From positions 1-64,000 of the forward strand of contig JADNSB010000083.1 of the NCBI GenBank assembly GCA_019695575.1: a stretch of DNA of 64,000 nucleotides, in the 5' to 3' direction. Numbering within the stretch: position 1 is the stretch's first letter; every line of letters starts with the position of its first letter. The notes below the pieces were generated by a model that saw only the letters and a program-made list of their open reading frames with translations, had not been told where the DNA came from and searched no databases. This document shows, in pieces, positions 54,596 through 64,000 of this stretch. The translations under genes and the position numbers were made by a program. Origin of the DNA: Angomonas ambiguus (Eukaryota > Euglenozoa > Kinetoplastea > Trypanosomatida > Trypanosomatidae).

Positions 54596-55264
54596 ATGGT
54601 CAGCTATATCCGTTTGACCGGCGACTTGCTTCATCTGGCGTCGTTCTTTGTACTGTTGACAAAGATGTTGAGACAGCGTAGTGCAGCCGGTATCTCGCTC
54701 AAGTCAATGTTCCTGTTTGCACTGGTGTACACCACACGATACATTGATTTGTTTTTGGTGTACATCAATCTTTACAACTCCGTCATGAAGATTATTTTTC
54801 TCCTTGTCTCTTGGTATGTGGTGTTTCTCATCCGCTACAAGAACCCATGGAAATCCACCTACGACCGTGATAACGACACTTTCCGCATTATTTATCTCAT
54901 AGTCGCATGTCTGGTGTTGGCAATTCTCTTTCACCGAAAACCGCGACTGGGCTTGGTGGTAGAGATATTATGGGCCTTCTCTCAGTACCTTGAGGCGGTC
55001 GCCATTTTACCTCAAATCTTTCTCCTTCAATACACAGAACGGTACGAAGCGTTAACTTCTCACTACCTCTTTTGTTTAGGTATGTATCGCGCCTTTTACT
55101 TGGTGCACTGGTGCGTCCGTTATGTAAGGTACGGTAAGTTTAACGCTGTTTCGGTGTTTGCCGGGATCGTACAGACTCTTCTCTATGTGGATTTCTTCCA
55201 CAAATATATCACCCAAGTCGTAAGAGGTGCGAAGGCAAAATATGACCTTGGATCGAAGCGATAG
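54596..55264 (+). CDS. ERD2: ER lumen protein-retaining receptor ERD2 (KDEL receptor)
   Basis: This 222-aa seven-helix Golgi/ER protein returns proteins with C-terminal KDEL-like signals to the ER. Conserved stretches are RLTGDLLHLASFFVLLTKMLRQRSAAGISLKS, LVYTTRYIDLF, WAFSQYLEAVAILPQIFLLQ, and a later block with LFCLGMYRAFYLVHWCVRY. The usual C-terminal YxxDFFYxY is represented by VDFFHKYITQV. The length is slightly above the typical ~212. The C-tail ends in a basic LGSKR that could aid COPI retrieval. Confidence 0.95.
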   Translation: MVSYIRLTGDLLHLASFFVLLTKMLRQRSAAGISLKSMFLFALVYTTRYIDLFLVYINLYNSVMKIIFLLVSWYVVFLIRYKNPWKSTYDRDNDTFRIIYLIVACLVLAILFHRKPRLGLVVEILWAFSQYLEAVAILPQIFLLQYTERYEALTSHYLFCLGMYRAFYLVHWCVRYVRYGKFNAVSVFAGIVQTLLYVDFFHKYITQVVRGAKAKYDLGSKR

Positions 55265-55671
55265 GAACTATTTCCTTTTGTTTCTGTCTTGTTTTCTGTC
55301 ATTTTATCACTCTGTGTACCGTAAATATTTCATATATATTTTTTTTTCCTCCAAATTTGTACCACACTACTTGTGCCAAGTGTTCTCAGTGACTTCTTTT
55401 TTTTTTCTTCCTCCTCCCTTTGGTATACATTTCTGAGAGCTTCCTTACCAGCTCCTTCCTGGGGCAGCTAATAATTATTTTTTTTTTTTCGCTTTTCTCG
55501 TATTTTCCCTTTTCTATCATTCTTTTAGAACCCGTAGCTTTATCACTTTTTCTGTTTTTGTTTTACAGCTGTTTGTATAGAGAGTTTTTTTTTTTTTTTC
55601 TGTTTGTTTGGTTTGAAATTTCTGTTGTTATTGTACTTCAACTTTCTTAGAACGATAAGTGACCATACCCC
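55265..55671. other. Intergenic spacer with trans-splice acceptor
   Basis: Very T-rich. One tract ends in gttttacag (AG 55567-55568), and another AG occurs at tttcttag (about 55649-55650), closer to the ULK4 ATG. Open frames across it are translated T-runs. Confidence 0.5.
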
Positions 55672-58600
55672 ATGAACAATTATCAGTTGAATGATGAAAT
55701 TGGTAAAGGAAGTTGGAGTGCAGTTTACAAAGGGCGTCGGAGGAACACTATTGATTACTATGCCATCTCCTCTATAGAAAAAGGGAGGCGACCTTTTGTG
55801 TTGAACTCTGTTCAAACACTAAGGGCGTTAAATCACACCAACGTGATTCGATTCCACAACTGGTACGAAACGAATAACCATCTCTGGGTGATTGCCGAAT
55901 ACTGTACCGGGGGTGACCTCAAGTCGATTCTAGCTCAAGGAAAGAAACTTTCCGATCCCTCCGTAAGGGCGTTTGGTGGGGATATTGCTAGTGGATTAGC
56001 GTTTATGCACTCCCAGGGTATTCTTAATAACGATGTAAAGCCATCCAACTTGTTAATGGACGCCACCGCCACGCTTCGCTACTTTGACTTTAGTCTGTCC
56101 TGCACTTTTGAGAAGGCGGTGGAGAGGCCACTGTTGGGGGCCCCCATGTATATGGCGCCCGAACTGTTTTTACTGGCCAACTCGTCCGCCTCCATGGCCT
56201 CTGATATTTGGTCCTTTGGGTGTGTTCTGTACGAGATGGCCACCGTTACCCCATGCTTTACGGGCAACACACTGAGCGAGTTAATTACCGCCATCCTCAC
56301 CAAACCGTTCAAACCAATTGCGGGGGCGAATCCTCATCTGAATAATCTTTTAAAAATCACATTAGAAAAAAACCCGCTCCAACGGGCCACCTGGGAGGAC
56401 ATCGCCGCCAGTCCCTTCTGGGAGGGTCAGTTGGTTCTACCGACTAGCTTTCCTCCCCAGCCGGCCTTTGAGGCCTTGAAGGGGAACTATGGAAAGAACA
56501 TGTTGGATACCCGGGCAGCGGTAGCGCGGGCGGTGCAGGCCCACGGACCCGAGGTAAGGTCATCTGGTCGTCTTAGCGTCGACGAAACTGCGACGGCTGA
56601 AGTGAGTTTTGACAAGGAGACCAATTTCTCCCAGCTCAGCACTGGCACCCCGGATGGCAAGCCTGCGGAGGAGTTTTCGAATAACAGTAAACTAGTCAGT
56701 CGGCGAGCCTCCCAGAAGGGCAACATCGCCTCGAACCGTAGTACGACCACCAGTGACGTGGACGGTAATACCAATGCGGTGCCTAACCGACGGGGCGCTG
56801 GACTGGCACAGAAACAGTATCAAAGTGCGACAAGCGGCACCACCCGGAAGCTCTCCGCGGGGGCCGATGACCGCTATACAAAGGCGCAGATTGAATCCTT
56901 CGCGAATGGTTTGTTTGCCAAAACCAACATTGATGAAGTCCTTCTCCACGGCTCCGATGCTCACATTCGCCCTCTTTGCATGAATAACCGTATTGAACAC
57001 TACACTGAGAAACAGTTTGACGCACAGGCGTTAACCTTCAAGCCGCTTACCTTGAAGGAGATCAAGACTCTCGGCAACACAGAGTTAACCCAGTTCATCA
57101 CCGCGGTGTACAAACCACTCTCTTCGAACTCCGTCAGCTATGACGACAAGCTTAACATTATGCGCTACTTTGAGGGTATCTGTCCAGACTCGACCACGGC
57201 CAACATTCTGGTGAATAGTTCCGTAATGACTCTCTGTGTAAAATTAGCGGGGCAGATGGATGCCTCTCCCGCCTTCCGGGAAGCGGCGGCCACCATTATG
57301 GGTATTTTAGTACGACACACCACTTTTATTCACGTGGATTTGGCCAAGTCTAATGTAGTACCCAATACTATAAAACTATGTAGAAACGAGCCTGATATTA
57401 CGGTGAAGCGAAAGTTGATGGCGTGTGTGGGGGAGCTGTTGTTTTACATTGCGGTTCGTCCGGAAAAGGAGAGGGATCCATGGAATATCGATCCTAAGGA
57501 AGCGAGAGGGGCATTTTTAGAAGCACTTTCTTCATCGGATGAAGTGTACAAACATTACGCCTCCAAAGCACTAGAAAATTTGGGATCTGTGTCCGACAAG
57601 CATATGATTCGATTTGCGTTTTGCTCCCCGGAGGTGGTGGAGGCGCTTCTGACGGTTTTCACCGATAACTCCACCGGCTCCAAAGCGGACCACATGCGCT
57701 CCAGTGGTCTGTGCGCTGCCATGAAGCTCACCCTAGTCGATGACAGCTTAATCCCAGTCGTGTTAAACTCGACTAGGGTCCCTACTGGTATGTATGGTGA
57801 AATACTCAAAAAGACCAGTATACACCGAACGGCCCAACTGCTCCTTACCTTTTTGAACTATGCGTTGGTTCGTGCGATGGTAGCGGCGAAGAACCCTTAT
57901 ACCAGTGCCTGGGCGTCGTGCTACTCTGACTCCCCTTCTTTGGCCCCTAGCCTTCTTTCTGCCACTGATACCGATCAAATACTGTCCGAGATTGGCGACC
58001 GCAGTGACGAAATTGTAGAGGGAATTTGCGAAGGGATTGATTCCTACTCGATTGCCTCCCGGGGAAAGACACTTCTCTTTATGTGCTTCATAGGTTGTCT
58101 AGGGGGGACCACTTTCTCGAGGTTAGCCAGTAGTAGACACGTCCTTCTCATGGATCGAATCATGCGAGAACAGGACACTTACATCACCCAGTGCTCCACT
58201 GTTCTGAGCAACTATCTTAGCCTTTTTGTATCGGAAAAGATGAGCTTTGTTGCACAGAAGGTCTCTTCCACAACGACCCCTTTTTATCTTTCCGCCCTTC
58301 AGCAGTTATTGAGTGCCAATACCATCCGTTCTATGGTTACCTTACAGAGGGATGTGTTTAAAAGCTTGGCGGACTGTATTGAGAAGTCCATCTCCAACAC
58401 CATGTACGGCGCCTACGAAGACTCTTTTAATGGAATTAGCGACCGCTTAGCTCAAACACCAGAGACCGTGCTTCAATATCATAGTTACATAGCGATGTTT
58501 TTGATAAAGACGTATGCCGAAATGTTGCAGCAAAAGGAAAGTGAAAGGCGTTTTTGCGCGATTCGTTACTTGACTTCTGTCGTGACCCCAATGTCATCTG

Positions 58601-59439
58601 ACCCCAAACTGTCCAAGGATGCCGTAGTGGTAAGAGCCGTCACCACTGTAGTGAACGCTGTGGTCAATAACTTTTCTGCCCTCCTGGGGGAAATGAACCC
58701 TGTTCCGTCCTCCACCGTACGACTCCTTGTTACTTGTGGGGAGTGGATGCCAAAGTTGCTGGTACCGAAGCTTTCGGAAGAGTTTCTCAAGTCTCTTGTT
58801 CAGTATCTCAACACAGCACGGGAGATTGACTTGAGTCCTCCGTTGAGTTTAATCTACCTGACCCTGTTCAACAGTGGAAAGGAGGAATACCTCTCGTATG
58901 TCCTCCACGAAAAACTGGCGGAGTTTCTGGTTCAGTCTCTTGCCAACGCTCAGTCCAAGGGACTCGAAAATGTTGTGGAGTCGTGTTGCGAGCTGACGGC
59001 TTACATTCTGAAAAAGACAGCGGTAGATCCCACTTCCAAAAACGCACAAATGTGTTTAGATTTCTTAAACAATGACGCTATTCGGACACTTTACTTGCCC
59101 CTTTGTTTGTCGGAAAGCAAAACTACTGCGGAGGGTTGCGCTTCCATTGTGTTTGATCTAGCACGTCTGACGGCAGCAGCCCAAACTGAAGTCCTATCCC
59201 CTCTGGGAGTCGAAACGTTGACGTCGGCGTTGAACGGAAGTCCATTCCCAACCGTACCAGAGTTTCTTCTAAAAGCAATGCGCCATTCCGTAGAAAATCA
59301 AAAGAAATCGGATATTCAGAAAATTGGCACCATTGAACAGTTAACCACTGCCTTGTCCAATTACGCTGCCACTGGCTCCAATAAAAGCCGAAGTGGGGTA
59401 ACTGAGGCGTCAAAGTTGTTGAAGCTATTAAAGAATTGA
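55672..59439 (+). CDS. ULK4: ULK4-type pseudokinase with long helical-repeat region
   Basis: In this 1,255-aa protein, residues 4-265 form a kinase fold closely resembling ULK4: FHNWYETNNHLWVIAEYCTGGDLKSILAQG and MYMAPELFLL, then DIWSFGCVLYEMA. The glycine loop GKGSWSAVY is kept. The ATP-anchoring Lys is replaced (AISS, residues 31-34), HRD is NND (D121 kept) and DFG is DFS (139-141), so it is likely a pseudokinase. A Ser/Thr-rich linker (about 275-400) leads to roughly 800 residues of HEAT/ARM-like helical repeats. ULK4 relatives act in cilia/flagella and microtubule organisation, so a flagellar role is expected by family. Confidence 0.9.
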   Translation: MNNYQLNDEIGKGSWSAVYKGRRRNTIDYYAISSIEKGRRPFVLNSVQTLRALNHTNVIRFHNWYETNNHLWVIAEYCTGGDLKSILAQGKKLSDPSVRAFGGDIASGLAFMHSQGILNNDVKPSNLLMDATATLRYFDFSLSCTFEKAVERPLLGAPMYMAPELFLLANSSASMASDIWSFGCVLYEMATVTPCFTGNTLSELITAILTKPFKPIAGANPHLNNLLKITLEKNPLQRATWEDIAASPFWEGQLVLPTSFPPQPAFEALKGNYGKNMLDTRAAVARAVQAHGPEVRSSGRLSVDETATAEVSFDKETNFSQLSTGTPDGKPAEEFSNNSKLVSRRASQKGNIASNRSTTTSDVDGNTNAVPNRRGAGLAQKQYQSATSGTTRKLSAGADDRYTKAQIESFANGLFAKTNIDEVLLHGSDAHIRPLCMNNRIEHYTEKQFDAQALTFKPLTLKEIKTLGNTELTQFITAVYKPLSSNSVSYDDKLNIMRYFEGICPDSTTANILVNSSVMTLCVKLAGQMDASPAFREAAATIMGILVRHTTFIHVDLAKSNVVPNTIKLCRNEPDITVKRKLMACVGELLFYIAVRPEKERDPWNIDPKEARGAFLEALSSSDEVYKHYASKALENLGSVSDKHMIRFAFCSPEVVEALLTVFTDNSTGSKADHMRSSGLCAAMKLTLVDDSLIPVVLNSTRVPTGMYGEILKKTSIHRTAQLLLTFLNYALVRAMVAAKNPYTSAWASCYSDSPSLAPSLLSATDTDQILSEIGDRSDEIVEGICEGIDSYSIASRGKTLLFMCFIGCLGGTTFSRLASSRHVLLMDRIMREQDTYITQCSTVLSNYLSLFVSEKMSFVAQKVSSTTTPFYLSALQQLLSANTIRSMVTLQRDVFKSLADCIEKSISNTMYGAYEDSFNGISDRLAQTPETVLQYHSYIAMFLIKTYAEMLQQKESERRFCAIRYLTSVVTPMSSDPKLSKDAVVVRAVTTVVNAVVNNFSALLGEMNPVPSSTVRLLVTCGEWMPKLLVPKLSEEFLKSLVQYLNTAREIDLSPPLSLIYLTLFNSGKEEYLSYVLHEKLAEFLVQSLANAQSKGLENVVESCCELTAYILKKTAVDPTSKNAQMCLDFLNNDAIRTLYLPLCLSESKTTAEGCASIVFDLARLTAAAQTEVLSPLGVETLTSALNGSPFPTVPEFLLKAMRHSVENQKKSDIQKIGTIEQLTTALSNYAATGSNKSRSGVTEASKLLKLLKN

Positions 59440-59768
59440 ACTTTTTTTTTTATTTCTGTACAAGTTAGCCATAGTTCTTTTTTTTTTTCCTTTTCCCCCC
59501 TTTCGGTTGTCATTGTTGTCATTGTTGTTGTAGTTTTTTACCTCATTTTCTCTCTCTCGTTTCCGGATGTTGGTACCGGTGATACATGTTACTTCAAAAT
59601 GTTAATATATAGTGTTGATTACTGCGACGGAAATACAAGTGTTTTTTTGTATTTTTTTACTTTGCTCTTCTCTACATTACTGTCTTTCTTTCTGTTCATT
59701 CGTTTTGTTTCTAGTTTTAGAATAAACACTTGAATATATCTGAATATATATACAAACATCTGTAAAAC
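59440..59768. other. Intergenic spacer with trans-splice acceptor
   Basis: T/C-rich throughout. A pyrimidine tract ends in gtttctag (AG 59713-59714), about 55 nt before the dynein ATG. No gene was recognised. Confidence 0.55.
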
Positions 59769-62700
59769 ATGTTGCGAAGTTTTTTGAGGCCAGACCCTAA
59801 TGAACCTGACAAGGTGAAGGCAGAGTTCCAACGTGCCACTGTGAGGAGCCAACACAGTGGTACGGAAGGCTCTACTCCAAGTATGGAGCATCTAGGGAGT
59901 GCCACGGAACAACCACCCATTAGCAGTACCTATAAAGAAACCTCGCTCTTGTTCCCAGAAGCTCACCCAGCCTCCTTTGAACCAAAGGTTCAGGTGCCTT
60001 ACGAACACGAGCGTGGTAGAGTTCCACGAAAGATTGAAATTGAGCGACGTCGACGATTATACGACAGTCAGAACACTTCTTATCTCATTCAGATTAGCAA
60101 GTTGGACTTGGATGATTTGGCAAGAAAGAGTAGTGATAAGTTACCACTAGAGTTGTTCGATGACACCTCTTACGAATCTAGAAACCCCGATGAATGGATG
60201 GAGATTGCCCGTTCCAACCCAGACGAGGCGGGACAGTTCCTCCCTGCAGAGGGTATTACCTTGCGGGACGACACCTACTGCATGGTCCCTTGTCGTGTTG
60301 TAGACTGGAATGAAGCGGAGAACGAGGTCCACGTCAAGTGGGGCCCCTCCTCCGCGGATGGAAATGAGGTGGAGGTCGTCCCTCGCCTCTTTGTCCGCCT
60401 CTTGGCGGAGGACCCCATCATGTATGTACAACGGCTGCTGAATGCCCACCTGCAGCGGGAGAAGGCGATGTCGTGGATTCGCTACCGTCTCTGTTGCGAT
60501 GCTATGCCGACCGAAGGGGTAGCCGGTCTTGACGAAGGAATGGCGAACCGACTCCGCCACTTGGGGACCAGTATTCCTCAGCTTTCGGAGTCCGAGTTCA
60601 GCGAGGTGAAGGTCCGCTCCGAGGCTCTGATTGAAGAGATCACGTTAGAATGGCAGCGAAGTCACAACCGCATTCTTTTACAAGAGAGGATGAAGCAAGA
60701 CGACGCTGTATTACGGATGGTCGCTAGAACTACCCACATGAACTTAGAGGAGTTGGTGAAGGGACCGAACGTGGCGATTTCTAGGACGGAAAAGGGGGAT
60801 CCCGGTACGGTGATTGAAACCGAGTCGGAGGAATTCAACTTTGAGGAAAACGAAAAGATGTTTTCCTTTTCGACGTATTTTACGCAACCGGAAGTCGTAT
60901 CCGCCCTTACTGGGGTTCAGAAACAGTGTCTCACCGTGTTGGAGGGTTGTTTATTTGATCTCCCGAAGGAACGACAAATGTCGCTGGAGGTCTTTGAACG
61001 AAGACAAAAAGAGCACCTCAAGAAAGTTTCAGAGTACTTGAAAGGAGACTGGCTAAAGAACGTTTGTGCGGTAATCACGGAGAGCTTTAACTCTGCCGGT
61101 AAAGGGTGGTTAAATGTAAAGGAATCCAAGCAAGATATTTATGAAATGTCTAAACTGAAGAAATTTTTCTCCACGGTCAAATTTATGATGGAAGACACTT
61201 TATTTCAACTGGTGTACACCTCCTTGCAATCCTTCACGGAGTTCTTGGAAGAGACTTGTGAGTTTACGGTGACCGTAACCGATATGACGACCGTAAAGAA
61301 CAGCTGGCCTGGTAGTGATGCTGATGATTGTATAGAGAAGCAACCGCTTTTTTCTATTGATCTAATCGAAGGGGGAAAGTGCTTTGCTTATTCCATCTCG
61401 TATCAGGATTTTGAGAAAGTTATAGTGGACCTCTTCAACGATGCTATTTCGTGCACCGAGGCGATCCCACAAGTGGAACGCTACGTTATGACGCAGTACT
61501 TCTGGCGCCGTGACGACGATGGACCTTATCTGGATTTTGTGCGTCAGGATGAAGAACGCGTTCGGGCATTTCGCGATCGCGTGCGCGAGGCACTTCACAT
61601 CGCTCAGGAGCCTCTTCAGGCGTACCTCGAAACCTACGACGAACTCTTGCCACTTCTTCGCTTAGATAAGGAAAAATTTATCGCCGACTACGCCGCAGAA
61701 GAACACTCCCTTGACGAGATGAAGGAGGAGATTTTGAAACACTTAAAGGCAAAACGTACTGTTTCGGATCGCATTCCCCCCTTCCTAACCGTAGGAAACT
61801 TTGTCGTTAATTGCCAATCTTTCCGTTTCTTAATGGCGAGAAAGGAGGAGGATATTGCACTGCTGATTATGAAGTACATCTCCACCACAGCGAAACAGAA
61901 ATCTACTCAAATTCGGGATGAGTTTACCGCGATTACGAAAGTAATAGAAAAGCAACCCCAAACTCCAGAAAAGCTGTTCGAGCTGTTGCAGTATATGGAC
62001 AATATGGGGGAGCCTGTAGCGGAACTAGTACGATCGATTGAGGAGGCCCGTCAACACTACGCCATTTTAGAGAGCTTTCAGTATGAGTTGACCGACGATG
62101 AGTCGCGTCAGAAGTGGGAAGCGATTGCGTGGCCCCGTCAGCTGGCACTACGGACGATGAGTGTTAAAAAGGAGCTAGAAAAGACGCAAGAGGAGTTACA
62201 CGCCTCTCTGGCAAAGGAGCAAGAAGAGTTTTCAAAACGCGTGGAGCAGCTACAGCGTATTGTGGCTACTTTTTCAAAATACACCGATGCGAGCGAAGCA
62301 GACAAGGTGGCGGCAGAGGTGAAGAAGCAGAACATTGAAATTCGTCAATGCATCGATGCAGCTCGCTCGATTAATAATGATCAGCGCTTATTTAACGATC
62401 GTCCGACGGACTACCGCAACGTGTTTGAACTCGATAAAGAGTTTAAGCCCTACAGCGACTTGTGGCTCACCACCTATAACTGGCAAGAGTCCTACCGTCG
62501 ATGGAACACAGACGCCTTTGATACGCTGGACGCTGAAGAAATTGAGAATACGGTCAACACTTCTGCCAAAACGATGGCCAGCTTGGCCAAGACGTTCAAG
62601 GATAAAACTGGTACACTGAACATTGTGGAAGAGCTACGAGGGAAAATCGATGCCTTTAAGCCATGGGTGCCTCTCGTAACCTCGCTGCGACACCCAGGCA

Positions 62701-64000
62701 TGAAGGAGAGACATTGGAAAGGTCTGTCGGAGAAACTCAATACCAAACTAGTTCCAGGGGAAACCATCATGCTGTTGGAAGACTGTGAGCCGTTGCTGGC
62801 CCACACGGAGGAAATTGTAAGTTACTGTGAGGTGGCTGCAAAGGAGTCGCAGATTGAAAAGACACTCCATGAAATGCGGGCAAAGTGGGACGGACGTGCT
62901 TTCTCCATCGACGAGTACAAGGAAACCGGCACCTTTATTCTTCGTGATACGACGGAAATTGTCGAACTTCTCGATGAGCACCTCAATCTCACGCAGCAAC
63001 TACAGTTTTCCCCCTTTAAGAAATACTTTGAAGAAGCCATCACGGACTGGGAGAGGTCTTTGAATCTGATCTCAGATGTACTGGAGCAGTGGATGGAGTG
63101 TCAACGTGCGTGGCGGTATTTGGAACCCATTTTTAGTTCCGACGATATCGCCAATCAGCTACCCAAACTGACGAAACTTTTTGAGAAGGTGGACAAGACT
63201 TGGAGACGTATCATGGGGAATGTCCAACAACAGCCTCTGGTGTTGGAGTTCTGCTTAGGGGCTAACAAGCTGTTGGACCACTTACGCGAGGCGAACCGAA
63301 CTCTGGAAGAGGTACAACGTGGTCTGAACGATTATCTGGCTGACAAGAGACAGACATTTCCGCGGTTTTATTTTCTCTCCGATGAGGAGCTGTTGGATAT
63401 ATTGTCCCAAGGGAGGGAGGTGAAGAAGATTGACTCTAATATTTCGAAACTCTTTGAGTTTATTCATCATCTGGAGTGGGACGAGCTGAAGATTGTCGGC
63501 TACCATAGTGTGGAGGGTGAATACATCCCTGCGGTTAACGAGGTTATACCGGAGGGGAATGTGGAGATTTGGCTGCAAAAGGTGGAGAAATTGATGAAGG
63601 ATGGAGTACACAATCAGGTAAAGCTGTCTTACGAGTCTTATTTATCCACACCGCGACCCAAGTGGGTACTAGAGTGGTGTGCGCAGGCGGTGATCGCTGT
63701 CGCGCAGATTTTCTGGACTCAAGGGTGCGAAGAAGCCATGTCACAAGTGGGTCATGTTTCCGACTTTTACACCCTTCTGGATAAGCAATTATTCGAGTTG
63801 GTGGATGTCGTTCAGTCCCCTCTTTCCGCCCTACAGAGAATCAATATGGGAGCACTGATTACGATTGAGGTGCATGCGAAGGACACTATCTTCAACATGA
63901 GTGAAATGAAAGTATCCAGTGCCAAATCTTTCGAGTGGATGAAGCAGCTACGCTTCTACTTTGATCATTCCGATAACTTCTGTCACATCCGTCAGGTCGA
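59769..64000 (+). CDS. DNAH1: Axonemal inner-arm dynein heavy chain, DNAH1-type (3' end outside window)
   Basis: The open frame starts at the ATG at 59769 and runs off the window after about 1,410 codons with no stop. This is the N-terminal tail and start of the linker of a dynein heavy chain, so the motor domain lies beyond 64,000. RGRVPRKIEIERRRRLYDSQN near residue 85 and an EDPIMYVQRLLNAHLQREKA block near residue 215 match the DNAH1 N-terminus. Later linker sequences include MKERHWKGLSEKL and the dynein hallmark RQTFPRFYFLSDEELLDILSQ (about residue 1195). It should be a single-headed inner-arm motor of the flagellar axoneme. Confidence 0.88.
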   Translation, partial: MLRSFLRPDPNEPDKVKAEFQRATVRSQHSGTEGSTPSMEHLGSATEQPPISSTYKETSLLFPEAHPASFEPKVQVPYEHERGRVPRKIEIERRRRLYDSQNTSYLIQISKLDLDDLARKSSDKLPLELFDDTSYESRNPDEWMEIARSNPDEAGQFLPAEGITLRDDTYCMVPCRVVDWNEAENEVHVKWGPSSADGNEVEVVPRLFVRLLAEDPIMYVQRLLNAHLQREKAMSWIRYRLCCDAMPTEGVAGLDEGMANRLRHLGTSIPQLSESEFSEVKVRSEALIEEITLEWQRSHNRILLQERMKQDDAVLRMVARTTHMNLEELVKGPNVAISRTEKGDPGTVIETESEEFNFEENEKMFSFSTYFTQPEVVSALTGVQKQCLTVLEGCLFDLPKERQMSLEVFERRQKEHLKKVSEYLKGDWLKNVCAVITESFNSAGKGWLNVKESKQDIYEMSKLKKFFSTVKFMMEDTLFQLVYTSLQSFTEFLEETCEFTVTVTDMTTVKNSWPGSDADDCIEKQPLFSIDLIEGGKCFAYSISYQDFEKVIVDLFNDAISCTEAIPQVERYVMTQYFWRRDDDGPYLDFVRQDEERVRAFRDRVREALHIAQEPLQAYLETYDELLPLLRLDKEKFIADYAAEEHSLDEMKEEILKHLKAKRTVSDRIPPFLTVGNFVVNCQSFRFLMARKEEDIALLIMKYISTTAKQKSTQIRDEFTAITKVIEKQPQTPEKLFELLQYMDNMGEPVAELVRSIEEARQHYAILESFQYELTDDESRQKWEAIAWPRQLALRTMSVKKELEKTQEELHASLAKEQEEFSKRVEQLQRIVATFSKYTDASEADKVAAEVKKQNIEIRQCIDAARSINNDQRLFNDRPTDYRNVFELDKEFKPYSDLWLTTYNWQESYRRWNTDAFDTLDAEEIENTVNTSAKTMASLAKTFKDKTGTLNIVEELRGKIDAFKPWVPLVTSLRHPGMKERHWKGLSEKLNTKLVPGETIMLLEDCEPLLAHTEEIVSYCEVAAKESQIEKTLHEMRAKWDGRAFSIDEYKETGTFILRDTTEIVELLDEHLNLTQQLQFSPFKKYFEEAITDWERSLNLISDVLEQWMECQRAWRYLEPIFSSDDIANQLPKLTKLFEKVDKTWRRIMGNVQQQPLVLEFCLGANKLLDHLREANRTLEEVQRGLNDYLADKRQTFPRFYFLSDEELLDILSQGREVKKIDSNISKLFEFIHHLEWDELKIVGYHSVEGEYIPAVNEVIPEGNVEIWLQKVEKLMKDGVHNQVKLSYESYLSTPRPKWVLEWCAQAVIAVAQIFWTQGCEEAMSQVGHVSDFYTLLDKQLFELVDVVQSPLSALQRINMGALITIEVHAKDTIFNMSEMKVSSAKSFEWMKQLRFYFDHSDNFCHIRQV

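Overview
The window comes from a kinetoplastid protist, most likely a trypanosomatid; the genus cannot be fixed by eye. About 45 protein genes, all apparently intronless, lie in two head-to-head directional clusters. Everything from position 1 to about 34.5 kb is on the minus strand, and everything from 34.67 kb to the end is on the plus strand. Most genes are preceded by a pyrimidine tract and then an AG shortly before the first ATG, which is the layout expected for spliced-leader trans-splicing. Several genes are kinetoplastid hallmarks: RBP16 (a mitochondrial Y-box protein), a RET2-like RNA-editing TUTase, a putative mitochondrial bS16, an AAAP-type amino-acid transporter, and an axonemal dynein. 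Spacers are AT-rich with homopolymer runs and AT, CA, GT and TAA microsatellites. I saw no tRNA, rRNA, CRISPR array, transposon or phage gene.

Minus cluster, listed left to right (so from the 3' end of the unit toward its start): mitochondrial bS16m, a FUN14-like EF-hand protein, a CCR4/Angel-type exonuclease-phosphatase-family protein, a coiled-coil protein, ribonucleotide reductase large subunit, two unrecognised genes, an amino-acid transporter, a membrane-anchored propeller protein, a zinc-ribbon protein, MCM2, a 694-aa probable mitochondrial protein with an internal repeat, a short ING-like protein, a CCCH zinc-finger/methyltransferase-like fusion, RBP16, two unknowns, RNA polymerase subunit RPB8, a calmodulin-like protein, a dual-specificity phosphatase, a RET2-like TUTase, and a 193-aa unknown next to the strand switch.

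The strand switch spans roughly 34,430-34,668. It is short, and it carries a G-rich tract (plus strand) followed by a (TG)n tract. Divergent switches like this are where RNA polymerase II transcription starts in trypanosomatids, so this is the probable bidirectional start site.

Plus cluster: a 427-aa unknown, a SNF2-RING ATPase (RAD5/RAD16 type), a small coiled-coil protein, a 421-aa unknown, a mitochondrial-looking 185-aa protein, UTP3/SAS10, VMP1 with an N-terminal EF-hand, a putative OB-fold protein, a BTB(T1)-SPRY-like gene with an apparent frameshift, PP1 catalytic subunit, an ankyrin protein, a C-terminally membrane-anchored unknown, SEC13, V-ATPase subunit e, the KDEL receptor ERD2, a ULK4-type pseudokinase, and the first ~1,410 codons of a DNAH1-type axonemal dynein heavy chain that runs off the window.

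These are not operons in the functional sense. Kinetoplastid polycistrons mix unrelated housekeeping genes, and regulation is mainly post-transcriptional. Some themes recur: mitochondrial RNA and translation factors (bS16m, RBP16, RET2 and three probable mitochondrial unknowns), the early secretory and endomembrane system (SEC13, ERD2, VMP1, V-ATPase e), DNA replication and repair (RNR, MCM2, SNF2-RING, the OB-fold protein), and the flagellum (ULK4, dynein). I did not find a discrete undescribed multi-gene system. The most unusual single items are the zinc-finger/methyltransferase fusion, the six-unit repeat protein, the frameshifted BTB-SPRY gene and the compact strand-switch region.
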